Assembly: GCA_028714855.1 (NCBI GenBank)
Contig: JAQTLP010000003.1
Coordinates: 124,001 to 188,000 of the forward strand
Reading direction: 5' to 3'
DNA length: 64,000 nucleotides
Origin: Phycisphaerae bacterium
GTDB taxonomy: Bacteria > Planctomycetota > Phycisphaerae > Sedimentisphaerales > Anaerobacaceae
The position numbers were made by a program, and so were the translations under genes. Under the pieces are notes generated by a model. It was not told the DNA's origin and searched no databases. It worked only from the letters and a program-made list of their open reading frames with translations. Positions 51,347-60,065 of this stretch are shown here, in pieces (positions within the stretch are counted from its first letter, which is position 1; each line of letters opens with the position of its first letter).

Positions 51347-54133
51347 TCAATTTTCATATTTTATCTGAGTTAAGCGGTTAATATTGTCGTAGGTGTAATA
51401 AGTGAAACGGCCTTTTCCGTCTCTTCTGGTCAGCATATTGCCTTCAGCATCGTAGGTGTAGGATTCGTATTCGCCAAGAGGATAGGTTACTTTAGTCAGC
51501 CGATTTAAGTTATCATAGGTATAGGTAGTGGTATTCCCCTTTGCATCTTTTAAGGATACGAGATTGCCCGCTCTATCATAAGTGTAGGAGGTATCATTTC
51601 CATTTGCATCTGTTACTTTGGTGAGCCGGTTTAACGGGTCATATTCGTAATCGGTTGTATTTCCATTCTCGTCCCTACGCTGACTTAAGCCGCAGCAACT
51701 GTAGGTGTATTGAATATAGTTCGAATCAGGATGGGTTATTTTTGTTACGCGGTTTAAATTATCATATTCATAGGAAGTAGCCCCATTTTCATTGGTCATC
51801 GATAATTTTCTGCCGATAACGTCGTAGGTGTAAGTAGTTATATTCCCGTTAGGGTCGGTAGTTTGGATGAGATTACCGTTGGGGTCATAATCGTAAAAAG
51901 CAGGATTTCCCAATGCATCTGTCATCGAGGCAACCAGGCCATTGCCATCATAAGTATAGGAAATGACAGAAAGAACAGTTTGGTTAGGGTCTTTCTCTGT
52001 AACAGACAGGAGATTATTAAAACTATCATATTCATAAGATGTGACTTTGCCTCTGGGGTCAGTGGCTGAAATCCGGTTATTTTTCGTATCGTAGGTGTAT
52101 GACCAGCTATTATTTAACGGGTCGGTTTTGGAGAGGAGATTATGCTTTGTGTCATAAGTATAGTAAGTTACACGCCCCATTTTATCTCTTACCTGTATTT
52201 TGTTACGATTATCATCGTAAGTATATAAAACATTATTTCCTGAATCATCTTCTATCTTTATGGTATCTCCATAATAAGGCCAGGGGCAGTAGTCGACGCA
52301 AGTATTCGAGTCTGGAGTGTAATAGGTAGAGTTTCCCCTTGGGTCTATCACATAGATGGGACCTCCCGCACCTCCGTTACATTGATATAAGTTATCGTTA
52401 GGGTCGGTTATCTCCGACACCCATATTTCTCCCAAACCAGCGTATTCAATCGTGTAGGTGCCCTTCGGCCCGGTGATAGAAGTAATATTGTTGTGATTGT
52501 CATAAGCGTAGGTAAATGTATTTCCCGCCATATCCACCACTTGGGCGAGATTGCCGTTGGCATCGTATGTAAACGTCGCTTCTCTGGCTAACGGGTCGTT
52601 TACCAGAGTGATTCTTCCTGCGGCGTCGGTTTGTATATCAGTAATTCTGCCTACCGCGTCAGTTATGGAAGTAAGGTTATCATTTGCGTCGTATTGGAAG
52701 CTCACTATATTTCCATTCGGGTCTTCCATAGCAAGAATTTTCCCGCCGTTCGCATGTGTATCATAATGATATTTTTCGTGGCTCTTCGTGAATTCCAAAG
52801 TAAAAGTATCATTCCCATTTTTGGTTAATTTTCTGCTTACCCCGACAGGCGGGTTGTAATATCCGCCTGAATAAGTAAAGGTATCATCGTGTCCTCCAGC
52901 TCTTCTAACAGTTACTGTGGTAAGATTCTCTGTTATTTTTGTCTCCAGATTAGAATGCCAGCTATTTCCAAAATATCCGGTATGCGAGAGGTCGGAATTG
53001 AAGGTGAGGGAAACTTTCACATCCTCTCCTATCGCAGTGATATATCCAATAGGAGTGTCTCTTACTATAAGAGCCAAAGCAGAGGTATCGACAGTAACTC
53101 GCGGGAAACCAAAACCATAAGAACAACAACCGCCGCCACCACCGCCAGCACCGGGGCCTGCTTCCGCTCTATCACAACATTCACCTTCACACTCTGTTAT
53201 CGGCTGTTCAGGACAACAATCGCAGGTCCCCAGAAGAATGTTACTCAACTCCTTTTTGGCAAGTTTGGCGAACTTCCTGCCAGAAGGAGTTGAGAGCGCC
53301 AAAACCTTATCTGTCCATATATCGGCCAATTCTCTTTTATAATAGGAAATCTCACCCAGAACAGGGTCGTAAACTATTACTTTCCCATCGATATCCTCTT
53401 CAATATCTTTTATCACTATCAGATGCGAAGGTTTTACTACCGCCACGAACGGCAACCGAAGGTTCTCTATTCTATCAAGCGGGCATTTTACCGCTTTAAG
53501 TTTCACATCTTCTTTTTTGAGGAATTTCAGGATTTCGGAAAGAGAAACAAGACCATCTTTTAAAGTTATAGACGAAGCAAGTTTCCGCCTGTCTAATTTT
53601 ACTCCTTGTGAGGTCAAATAGTAATTAATGGATTTTGTAGCACAGTTGGAGACAAGCTGCCGCTCACCTCCTGCTAAAGCAAGATTCACCCACTTTGCCC
53701 ACGTGGAGGCGTATTTTCTCTGCTGCCAGGTTTTTGCTTCTGACGCAGCCTTACGGAAATACTTTAAGGCTTTCTTGTAATCATTCAGTTTGTAGTAATT
53801 ACAACCTGTGCGGGCAGATGCTTCTGCAGAAACCCAGGTGTTGGGAAACAGTTCCGCTGCTTTTTGATAAGTCTTTGTGGATTTGGAGAAATCACGCTTA
53901 GATTTGTGGTATAAACCCATCCACAGGTAAGCGTCTCCGGCTTCAGGCGAAGCAGGAGATGTTTTTATAAGATTTTCGGCGGATTCGTACGCTTTCCGCC
54001 AGTCGCCTTTTTTTAATGCTTCTTTGAGCTCACAACCGCACTGCGAAGGAGGCAATGATTTTTCAGCAGCGTTCAGGGCAACCGGCAGATACTGCAACGA
54101 GAAAAATATTAAAATAATGGAAATTCTTTTCAT
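51347..54133 (-). CDS. Secreted RHS protein, N half: TPR, C39-like peptidase domain, RHS repeats
   Basis: A 928-residue exported protein. Signal peptide (1-22), TPR helices (about 35-155), then a C39-peptidase-like domain: SNCATKSINYYLTSQG (Cys164), PFVAVVKPSHLIVIKDI (His237) and VIVYDPVLGE (Asp256), a complete Cys-His-Asp set. A Cys/Gly-rich linker (CDCCPEQPITECEGECC, then a run of Gly) leads into the beta entry domain of RHS proteins (LTFNSDLSHTGYFGNSWHSN) and about 20 YD repeats up to the end. It has no core or variable tip; those are in the next gene, whose frame overlaps the stop codon. ATG 54133 is 22 nt after the TPR gene. Confidence 0.87.
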   Translation of the reverse strand: MKRISIILIFFSLQYLPVALNAAEKSLPPSQCGCELKEALKKGDWRKAYESAENLIKTSPASPEAGDAYLWMGLYHKSKRDFSKSTKTYQKAAELFPNTWVSAEASARTGCNYYKLNDYKKALKYFRKAASEAKTWQQRKYASTWAKWVNLALAGGERQLVSNCATKSINYYLTSQGVKLDRRKLASSITLKDGLVSLSEILKFLKKEDVKLKAVKCPLDRIENLRLPFVAVVKPSHLIVIKDIEEDIDGKVIVYDPVLGEISYYKRELADIWTDKVLALSTPSGRKFAKLAKKELSNILLGTCDCCPEQPITECEGECCDRAEAGPGAGGGGGGCCSYGFGFPRVTVDTSALALIVRDTPIGYITAIGEDVKVSLTFNSDLSHTGYFGNSWHSNLETKITENLTTVTVRRAGGHDDTFTYSGGYYNPPVGVSRKLTKNGNDTFTLEFTKSHEKYHYDTHANGGKILAMEDPNGNIVSFQYDANDNLTSITDAVGRITDIQTDAAGRITLVNDPLAREATFTYDANGNLAQVVDMAGNTFTYAYDNHNNITSITGPKGTYTIEYAGLGEIWVSEITDPNDNLYQCNGGAGGPIYVIDPRGNSTYYTPDSNTCVDYCPWPYYGDTIKIEDDSGNNVLYTYDDNRNKIQVRDKMGRVTYYTYDTKHNLLSKTDPLNNSWSYTYDTKNNRISATDPRGKVTSYEYDSFNNLLSVTEKDPNQTVLSVISYTYDGNGLVASMTDALGNPAFYDYDPNGNLIQTTDPNGNITTYTYDVIGRKLSMTNENGATSYEYDNLNRVTKITHPDSNYIQYTYSCCGLSQRRDENGNTTDYEYDPLNRLTKVTDANGNDTSYTYDRAGNLVSLKDAKGNTTTYTYDNLNRLTKVTYPLGEYESYTYDAEGNMLTRRDGKGRFTYYTYDNINRLTQIKYEN

Positions 54134-54155
54134 TTTATCCTTCCTTTATTTCTAT

Positions 54156-55406
54156 TTACTTCTCATTCTTACTGTTTTCCATTTTAATACGATATTCTAC
54201 AATAAGCAGCTGAGCCTGCTGGGCATCTTCAAAATCAGGCCAGTTATTGATAATCTTTTGGAAGTAATCTATTCCTTTCTGATATTCCCCCAATTCCTGG
54301 GCATAACAAACCGCCGAAGAAAAGTAGGCATTCGGAACAACCTCCGAATCGGGGAATTCAAAAATTAAACGTTCCCAAACTTCTATAGCTTTTCTATAAA
54401 ATAGTTTTTCTCCGTTGGCATCTCCTTCAAGATTCATCAGGCGAGCTTTGGCGTAATATGACAGCCCTATATTTCGAACCACATTTGCCACATCCGGATG
54501 TCCGGCGAAATCCACAATTAGTCTGTCAATGGCCTCTTCAGCACTATCGTATCCTCCTGACATTATTAGAGACTGAATGTTCGCCATTGAGAGGCCTAAC
54601 TTTGCCCTGTCAACGGCAGACGAATTATCAGGATAGTTCTGTATTATCCACTGATAGAGAATATTCGCTTTTTCATACTTACCCGAACGGGCATATCTGT
54701 CTGCAATCCAGTAAATTGTATCATGCAAATCCGGATGGTCCTTGAAATCAGCAACAAGCTTAGCAAAAGCTTTTTCGGCACCATCGTAGTCCTGCGACAC
54801 GATGAGAGACTGGACGGCTGCCCTTGAAACACCTAACTTTGCTTTAACTGCGAATGGGCTATCAGGATAGTTCTGTATTATTTGCTGATATGTGCTTTTT
54901 TCCTCTTCGTATCCGTCCCAATACCCAAATCCTCGTCCGATCCAGTAAAGCTCTTCCGGCAAATCCGGGTGGCTTGAGAAATTGGCGACAAGCTCCTCGA
55001 GGGCCTCTTTGGCCATATTGAAGTCCCTGGCGACAATAAGAGAGAGGACTTTCACCTTCGCGATACCTAAATTTGCCTTACTAACGATGGAGCTGTCAGG
55101 ATAGTTCTGTATTATTTGCTGATAGAGGCCTTTCGCACATTCATATTTATCCGATTTATCCGACCATCGATATCTTTCCGCTATCTCGTAAAGGGCCTGT
55201 GGCAGGGCCTGGTTTTTGGGGAAACCGGCGAGCAATTTCTGAATTTGCGCCTGGGCCTGGGTGTAATTGCCCCCATTGACAAGTGAAACGATATTTGACT
55301 TTGCCTGCTCAAGCCTATCCGATGCATCGACGGGGACTTTGGCTACGGCTACAGATACCAGCAAGATAATAAAAGCTAAGGCTATGGAATGGCTTTTTTT
55401 AGACAT
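54156..55406 (-). CDS. Exported tandem-TPR protein, first gene of the RHS operon
   Basis: A 416-residue protein with a signal peptide (about 1-22, LAFIILLVSVAVA) and four or five repeats of about 75 residues, each containing QQIIQNYPDSS-(x)-VSKANLGIA-like units. This is the TPR pattern of YbgF/BamD-type periplasmic scaffolds. The near identity of repeat boundaries (YQQIIQNYPDS at three places) points to recent internal duplication. A periplasmic adaptor or chaperone for the RHS pair is plausible. AAGG lies 8 nt before the ATG; a 23-codon leader frame overlaps its start. Confidence 0.8.
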   Translation of the reverse strand: MSKKSHSIALAFIILLVSVAVAKVPVDASDRLEQAKSNIVSLVNGGNYTQAQAQIQKLLAGFPKNQALPQALYEIAERYRWSDKSDKYECAKGLYQQIIQNYPDSSIVSKANLGIAKVKVLSLIVARDFNMAKEALEELVANFSSHPDLPEELYWIGRGFGYWDGYEEEKSTYQQIIQNYPDSPFAVKAKLGVSRAAVQSLIVSQDYDGAEKAFAKLVADFKDHPDLHDTIYWIADRYARSGKYEKANILYQWIIQNYPDNSSAVDRAKLGLSMANIQSLIMSGGYDSAEEAIDRLIVDFAGHPDVANVVRNIGLSYYAKARLMNLEGDANGEKLFYRKAIEVWERLIFEFPDSEVVPNAYFSSAVCYAQELGEYQKGIDYFQKIINNWPDFEDAQQAQLLIVEYRIKMENSKNEK

Positions 55407-55470
55407 AGAAATGACCTTTCATTAACGGCGGACGAATTGTGTTTGTACTGTCGCTTATTATTAAGCACAT
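55399..55470 (-). CDS. Possible 23-residue leader peptide of the RHS operon
   Basis: ATG at 55470 is preceded by GGAGG with ideal 6-nt spacing. The frame encodes MCLIISDSTNTIRPPLMKGH then FYV and stops at 55399, so its stop codon overlaps the ATG of the TPR gene (55406). It may couple or regulate translation; its composition shows no obvious attenuation codon run. Confidence 0.45.
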   Translation of the reverse strand: MCLIISDSTNTIRPPLMKGHFYV

Positions 55471-55497
55471 TTATTGCCTCCGAATCACTTGCGTGTC

Positions 55498-55525
55498 AGT
55501 GTACCTGTCCCGGTTTATCTGTCAA
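55498..55525 (-). promoter_or_regulatory. Sigma-70 promoter of the RHS operon
   Basis: On the minus strand TTGACA (55525-55520), 16-bp spacer, TACACT (55503-55498); predicted start near 55490. Confidence 0.7.
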
Positions 55526-55589
55526 GTGAAATTTTACAGGATTTCCAAAATATTTTTTTGCATTGGAACGGCAGTGCGTCGAGGGCGGG

Positions 55590-56621
55590 TTAGATTTTCT
55601 TAGACTTGAGGGATTTTTCGGTAAAGCTGATTATATCGCTCGTCATCTTCGCGGCTTCGACGGGATGTTTGCCGGCAGCGGTTTCGGCGGAGAGCATTAC
55701 ATAGTCGGAACCATCTATGATTGCGTTGGCGATGTCGCTTACCTCAGCACGCGTCGGGCGGATGTGTTCGGTCATGCTCTCGAGCATTTGAGTGGCGGTA
55801 ATAACAAAGGCGCTGCGGCGGAGGCATTTTTTTATAATCATCTTCTGCATCACAGGGACTTCGTAAATCGGCAAAGAGACGCCCATATCGCCGCGGGCAA
55901 TCATAATGCCGTCAGATGCTTCCATTATCTGGTCGATATTTTCGATTCCCTGACGGTTCTCAATCTTGGCAATCAAGGGACAATTAAAATTGCGGCGGTT
56001 AACAAATTCTCTGACGCTGAGAATGTCTTTTTTGCTTCGGACAAACGACTGGGCGATGAAATCGACCTTGTTTGCTATGCCGAAGAGGAGGTCGTTTTTG
56101 TCTTTGTCGGTGAGGCCGTCGAATTTCAAATTGATGTCGGGGATGTTAACGCCTTTGTGCTCTTTTACGAAGCCGGGGACAATGACTTCTGCTTTTAATC
56201 CGGTTTTGTCACGGCCTTTGACCTTAAGAGCGATATTGCCATCGTCTATGAAGATATGACAGCCGGTTTTTATATCCGACAGAGAGCCTTCGTAGTCGAA
56301 GGGGATAACATTTTTTTTGTCGGTTTGCGGTTTGTTAATGAGGGTCACTATGCTGCCCGCCGCAAGGGCGACCATTTTTCTTGGGCCTTTGAACAGGCCG
56401 ACTCTGATTCGATAGCCCTCGAGGTCCAGGAGGATTTTTATTTTGTTTTTTCGGGTTTTGTTCAGCCGCCTGATAATATCGATGCTTTGCCTGTGGGTTT
56501 TGTGGGTTCCGTGAGAGAAATTAAGCCTTGCGACGTTCATTCCGGCCAGAACCAGTTTTTTTAAGACAGCGGCTTTGCTGCTGGAAGGCCCCAATGTACA
56601 GATTATTTTAGTCCTGCGCAT
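55590..56621 (-). CDS. pyk: Short pyruvate kinase lacking the C-terminal domain
   Basis: Glycolytic enzyme making pyruvate and ATP from phosphoenolpyruvate. The 343-residue chain has RTKIICTLGPSS, NVARLNFSHG, the metal/PEP motif DGIMIARGDMGV, FVITATQMLESM and PTRAEVSDIANAIIDGSDYV to SAETAAGKHPVEA. It stops soon after, so the PK C-terminal domain (about 120 residues, allosteric site) is absent. The usual DTKGPEIR motif reads DLEGYRIR. The frame opens at 56693, but MRRTKIICTL (56621) is the homologous start. It may be an unregulated pyruvate kinase or a divergent relative. Confidence 0.85.
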   Translation of the reverse strand: MRRTKIICTLGPSSSKAAVLKKLVLAGMNVARLNFSHGTHKTHRQSIDIIRRLNKTRKNKIKILLDLEGYRIRVGLFKGPRKMVALAAGSIVTLINKPQTDKKNVIPFDYEGSLSDIKTGCHIFIDDGNIALKVKGRDKTGLKAEVIVPGFVKEHKGVNIPDINLKFDGLTDKDKNDLLFGIANKVDFIAQSFVRSKKDILSVREFVNRRNFNCPLIAKIENRQGIENIDQIMEASDGIMIARGDMGVSLPIYEVPVMQKMIIKKCLRRSAFVITATQMLESMTEHIRPTRAEVSDIANAIIDGSDYVMLSAETAAGKHPVEAAKMTSDIISFTEKSLKSKKI

Positions 56622-56741
56622 TTCTGTTCCTGTAAATTTTGTAAGCAGTGAAACAATTTTACCAGAATGCGGCCATTTTGTCGATACCGGCAAGCGCGGA
56701 AGAGGAGATTAGTTAATCAGCGGATGGTTCGAAACTTCGAC

Positions 56742-56762
56742 TCCCTCGACAGCGCTCGGGAC
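56742..56762. repeat. Dispersed 21-bp element, copy 2
   Basis: TCCCTCGAC-AGC-GCTCGGGAC; a copy with TTT in the middle is at 42067-42087. Both are intergenic and nearly palindromic. Confidence 0.5.
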
Positions 56763-56771
56763 AGGCAGGAT

Positions 56772-57908
56772 TTAAACAGCTACCCCGGCCTCTGCAGGAA
56801 ACGTATCGTCGGCGAGTTTATTTGCCTGATTCTTTGCCCTGTGCCAGTTAACCGAGAGGCCGTAATCGAAAATTTTCTTAAAGTACGACAAATCCATTAA
56901 CGGTAATTGTATGTCGCTGCCGGCGAGGATTGCGTCGGTATTAGTTCTATCAAAAACAGGTTCCGACAGCATATAAGGGTCATAAACTGAAGTAGCCCTT
57001 TGGATGAGCTTTTCGATTCCATTCGGCTTGCGCCTCGAAAAACTATTCGCTTTTACCATTTTGTAATTACTTGACCCGAAGAGACGGGAGAATATATTGC
57101 CGAATTCTTTCATAGTCAACGGCTGCGGGTTAGTGATGTGGAAAGTGCCGGCGATGCCGCGATCAATAATATGAGAAGAAACTTTCGCAAAGTAATCCAC
57201 GGGTATGATATTTTTTGTTACGCCGGGAGCTGTTATGACACGTATAAAGCTGTCCCCCAGTCGCGGCATAACCATAGCGAGAACCCGCATATAATCGTAC
57301 AACGAGGCAAAATGCACAGTCCTGCCATACTGCGAATCACCCATAACGATGCTCGGCCGCAGAACAATAACAGGTATAGAATTCAGCTGGGCCCAGTTGT
57401 AGACGAGCATTTCCGACCTGCATTTTGTGTTTTCGTAAACGTTATTAAAGGATTGTCCGACGTCAATTTCATTTTCTTTCACTATACCGGTTCGTTTGCC
57501 GGCGATATAGGCGCTGCTGACATGAACCAAGGGTACAGACAGCCTGCCGGCCAATTCCAGAACGTTGAGCGTGCCCTGCACGTTCATCATTTGATGGGAC
57601 TTGCCGTCATCTTCGAGGAATTTGGTACACGCGGCACAATGAACGATTTTGGAAATTCGTTTGAGACTTTTCGCGTCCGACTTGAGTCCAAGGCCTTCCC
57701 TGCAAATATCACCATGGATTATCTCGATATTGTCTTTAAGCTCTCTGCCCTCTGCAATATCGAGTACCCAATCGAGCCGCCCGGCTGCGGCTTCGCTGTC
57801 CCGGTCCCGCATCAGCGCCAGAATACGCTTTCCATGCCGGGCCATTTCCACGGCAAGCCAGCTTCCGAGGTTACCGGTTATTCCGGTAAATAAAACAGTA
57901 TCTTTCAT
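56772..57908 (-). CDS. Extended short-chain dehydrogenase (NAD-dependent epimerase / thioester-reductase-like)
   Basis: A 378-residue Rossmann enzyme. Cofactor loop VLFTGITGNLGSWLAVEM (TGxxGxxG), IVHCAACTKF, catalytic Ser in HVSSAYIAG and the YxxxK motif in VYENTKCRSE, followed by VIVLRPSIVMGD. The pattern fits male-sterility/thioester-reductase-type or epimerase proteins; the substrate cannot be decided. It is complete and stands alone. Confidence 0.82.
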   Translation of the reverse strand: MKDTVLFTGITGNLGSWLAVEMARHGKRILALMRDRDSEAAAGRLDWVLDIAEGRELKDNIEIIHGDICREGLGLKSDAKSLKRISKIVHCAACTKFLEDDGKSHQMMNVQGTLNVLELAGRLSVPLVHVSSAYIAGKRTGIVKENEIDVGQSFNNVYENTKCRSEMLVYNWAQLNSIPVIVLRPSIVMGDSQYGRTVHFASLYDYMRVLAMVMPRLGDSFIRVITAPGVTKNIIPVDYFAKVSSHIIDRGIAGTFHITNPQPLTMKEFGNIFSRLFGSSNYKMVKANSFSRRKPNGIEKLIQRATSVYDPYMLSEPVFDRTNTDAILAGSDIQLPLMDLSYFKKIFDYGLSVNWHRAKNQANKLADDTFPAEAGVAV

Positions 57909-58097
57909 CTTAATTTTTCACCGGTTTTTAAGCGTTTCCCTTTAATTCCCCGACATATTTGCCGTGGTTTCGGTTCGCAGTATAACACCCTATACCTGTA
58001 TTATCCACTATAATTTTGAAAAACTCTCCGCCTGTACATCATCAAGGACACACGGCTGATTTTTATCAATGACCAAAAAAAATTTTGATTTTTTAAT

Positions 58098-58136
58098 TGA
58101 ACTGTATATTACTATATGAGTATATAGTCATATAGT
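58098..58136 (+). promoter_or_regulatory. arsR promoter with overlapping operator
   Basis: TTGAAC (58098-58103), 17-bp spacer, TATATA (58121-58126). An inverted repeat ACTATAT (58111-58117) / ATATAGT (58122-58128), with a third ATATAGT at 58130-58136, overlaps the -10, where an ArsR repressor would bind. Confidence 0.65.
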
Positions 58137-58158
58137 TATTACTTTTTGGCGTTTTTTT

Positions 58159-58488
58159 ATGTTAAACAGGCAAAAAAAGATGCTATTCGAGAAGCAGGCG
58201 GAGGTCGCCAAGGCTATAGCACATCCGCTACGGATAGCGATTTTGGATTTTTTGAAGGACAGAGAACAGTGTGTTTGCGATATAGCAGAGCATATCGGCT
58301 CAGAGCAATCGAACGTATCGCGGCACCTTTCGGTGATGGTCAGGGCAGGCGTGCTGGAGTGCCGGAAAGAAGGACTGAAGGTCATTTACCGACTTAAATG
58401 CCCCTGCCTGCTCGATTTCTTCACCTGTGTATTGGGCGTTCTAAAGGAACAGGCCATGGAAAGCAAAAATCTTTTGTCTGAGCTTTAA
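58159..58488 (+). CDS. arsR: ArsR-family metalloregulator
   Basis: A 109-residue winged-helix repressor. The metal-sensing motif CVCDIAEH lies in the third helix, followed by the recognition helix SEQSNVSRHLSVMVRAGV and wing ECRKEGLKVIYRL. A further CPC motif (about 81-83) might add thiol ligands. It precedes the arsenic transport genes by 23 nt and probably represses the whole unit until arsenite binds. The Shine-Dalgarno is weak. Confidence 0.9.
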   Translation: MLNRQKKMLFEKQAEVAKAIAHPLRIAILDFLKDREQCVCDIAEHIGSEQSNVSRHLSVMVRAGVLECRKEGLKVIYRLKCPCLLDFFTCVLGVLKEQAMESKNLLSEL

Positions 58489-58511
58489 TCGGCTTTTTAC
58501 AAAGGTCTTTT

Positions 58512-59819
58512 ATGAAAAGAGAGATTAAAATTTTAGCTGCACTTGTGAGCGTTTTTCTTGTCGCGTATTTTTTGCCGCTGGGCAATCCAAAAATTCAGCA
58601 GGCGATTTACGAGGCGTTCCGGCTGCTTCAGTGGTACGCACGTAACCATACTCTTGCGTGTATCGTGCCGGCGTTATTTATCGCGGGAGGAATTATCACA
58701 TTCCTGTCGCAGGAATCGGTGATGCGATACCTGGGGCCAAAAGCAAATCCGGTATTAGCATACGGCGTCGCATCGGTGGCGGGGTGCGTGTTAGCGGTAT
58801 GCTCGTGCAGTGTTCTGCCTATGTTCGCGGGGATATATCAACTCGGCGCAGGTCTCGGGCCTGCGACGGCGTTTCTATATTCGGGGCCAGCGATAAATGT
58901 TCTTGCGATATTTTTGACCGCCCGTGTGTTGGGTTTTGACATCGGCCTGTGGCGAGCCGTCGGTGCAATCGTCTTTGCCGTCGTAATCGGCGTGCTGATG
59001 GCGGTGATATTTCGGAAAACCGAGAAGGCCAAGATTGACGCGGCGATGCAAATGCCCGAGCCGACGAAACCATCCCGTCATATAGCGAAAAACGGTTTGT
59101 TTCTGGCGACGATGATTTTGTTTCTTATTTTTTCCGACTGGTTCAATCCGGGCAAAGTTACTGTAACGATAACCGACGGCAGGACTTTTAACGCCGTTGT
59201 GCTGAACGAAACAAAAGATGCCGTGCGTTTTCAGCTTGAGGAGGATTTCGGCGAACTGAAAGCCGGAGACAAATTAAATTTGCCAAAAATCGACATCGCA
59301 AAAACGGCTGACCGTCCAAGCTGGGTAATGACGGTTTATCACACTCGCTGGTATCTGGCTGGGGCGTGCGGGCTGGCGGTGCTGTTTATGGCGTGGGGAT
59401 GGTTCGCAAAAGATGAGCTACGTCTGTGGATGTCGAACACATGGGACTTTGCAAAGATGCTTGTGCCGCTGCTTTACGGGGGCGTTTTTGTCGTAGGTTT
59501 TATCAGCGTTTTGATTCCTGAAAAGCAGGTTGCTCAATGGGTTGGTGACAATAGTTTGAGAAGTAATCTTGTCGCCAGTGTCATCGGGGTGTTCTGGTAT
59601 TTCGCAACGCTGACCGAGATACCTATTACGCAGGCGCTTATGGGGCTGGGTATGCACAAAGGGCCTGTGCTTGCGCTGCTGCTGGCCGGGCCGGCGCTGT
59701 CACTACCCAGCATACTCGTCATTCGCAGGGTAATAGGCGATGTTAAAACAATTGTCTTTACGATTCTCGTAATTGTGATGTCAACGATTGTCGGGATGAT
59801 TTTCGGGACATTTTTCTAA
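58512..59819 (+). CDS. ArsP/DUF318-type permease
   Basis: A 435-residue inner-membrane permease. Two membrane halves contain the family's CVLAVCSCSVLPMFAGIYQL then SGPAINVLAIF, and LTEIPITQALMGLGMHKGPV with AGPALSLPSILVIRR. A soluble beta insert of about 60 residues (VTVTITDGRTFNAVVLNETK to KIDIAK) separates the halves. Relatives export organoarsenicals or other thiol-reactive compounds. Its position between arsR and thioredoxin-like genes supports an arsenic or thiol-metal role. Confidence 0.85.
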   Translation: MKREIKILAALVSVFLVAYFLPLGNPKIQQAIYEAFRLLQWYARNHTLACIVPALFIAGGIITFLSQESVMRYLGPKANPVLAYGVASVAGCVLAVCSCSVLPMFAGIYQLGAGLGPATAFLYSGPAINVLAIFLTARVLGFDIGLWRAVGAIVFAVVIGVLMAVIFRKTEKAKIDAAMQMPEPTKPSRHIAKNGLFLATMILFLIFSDWFNPGKVTVTITDGRTFNAVVLNETKDAVRFQLEEDFGELKAGDKLNLPKIDIAKTADRPSWVMTVYHTRWYLAGACGLAVLFMAWGWFAKDELRLWMSNTWDFAKMLVPLLYGGVFVVGFISVLIPEKQVAQWVGDNSLRSNLVASVIGVFWYFATLTEIPITQALMGLGMHKGPVLALLLAGPALSLPSILVIRRVIGDVKTIVFTILVIVMSTIVGMIFGTFF

Positions 59820-59830
59820 GGAAAGCGGTT

Positions 59831-60064
59831 ATGAAAAAGATTCAGATACTGGGGACGGGCTGTCCGAAATGCAAGAAGCTGGCGGAGAACGCGGAAATAG
59901 CCGCTAAAGAACTCGGCCTGGAATATGAGCTTGAAAAAATAACAAAAATCAACGACATAATGAAATTCGGAGTAATGATAACGCCTGCACTGGCGGTTGA
60001 CGGCAAAGTTAAAGTTGTCGGTAAAGTAACTTCGGTCGAAGAATTGAAGGAGATACTCAGATGA
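59831..60064 (+). CDS. Small thioredoxin-fold protein (redox-active disulfide type)
   Basis: A 77-residue cytosolic protein with active-site CPKC (LGTGCPKCKKLAENAEIA) and the cis-Pro loop MITPALAVDG. It belongs to the glutaredoxin-sized thioredoxin group often found beside ArsP-like permeases. It may supply electrons to reduce arsenate or keep permease thiols reduced. Its stop codon falls in the left arm of the repeat flanking the GIY-YIG gene. Confidence 0.88.
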   Translation: MKKIQILGTGCPKCKKLAENAEIAAKELGLEYELEKITKINDIMKFGVMITPALAVDGKVKVVGKVTSVEELKEILR

Positions 60065-60065
60065 A

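Noticed and set aside
56722-56750. GGTTCGAAACTTCGACTCCC, like a tRNA T-arm
   Set aside because: No acceptor stem, D-arm or anticodon arm can be built around it.
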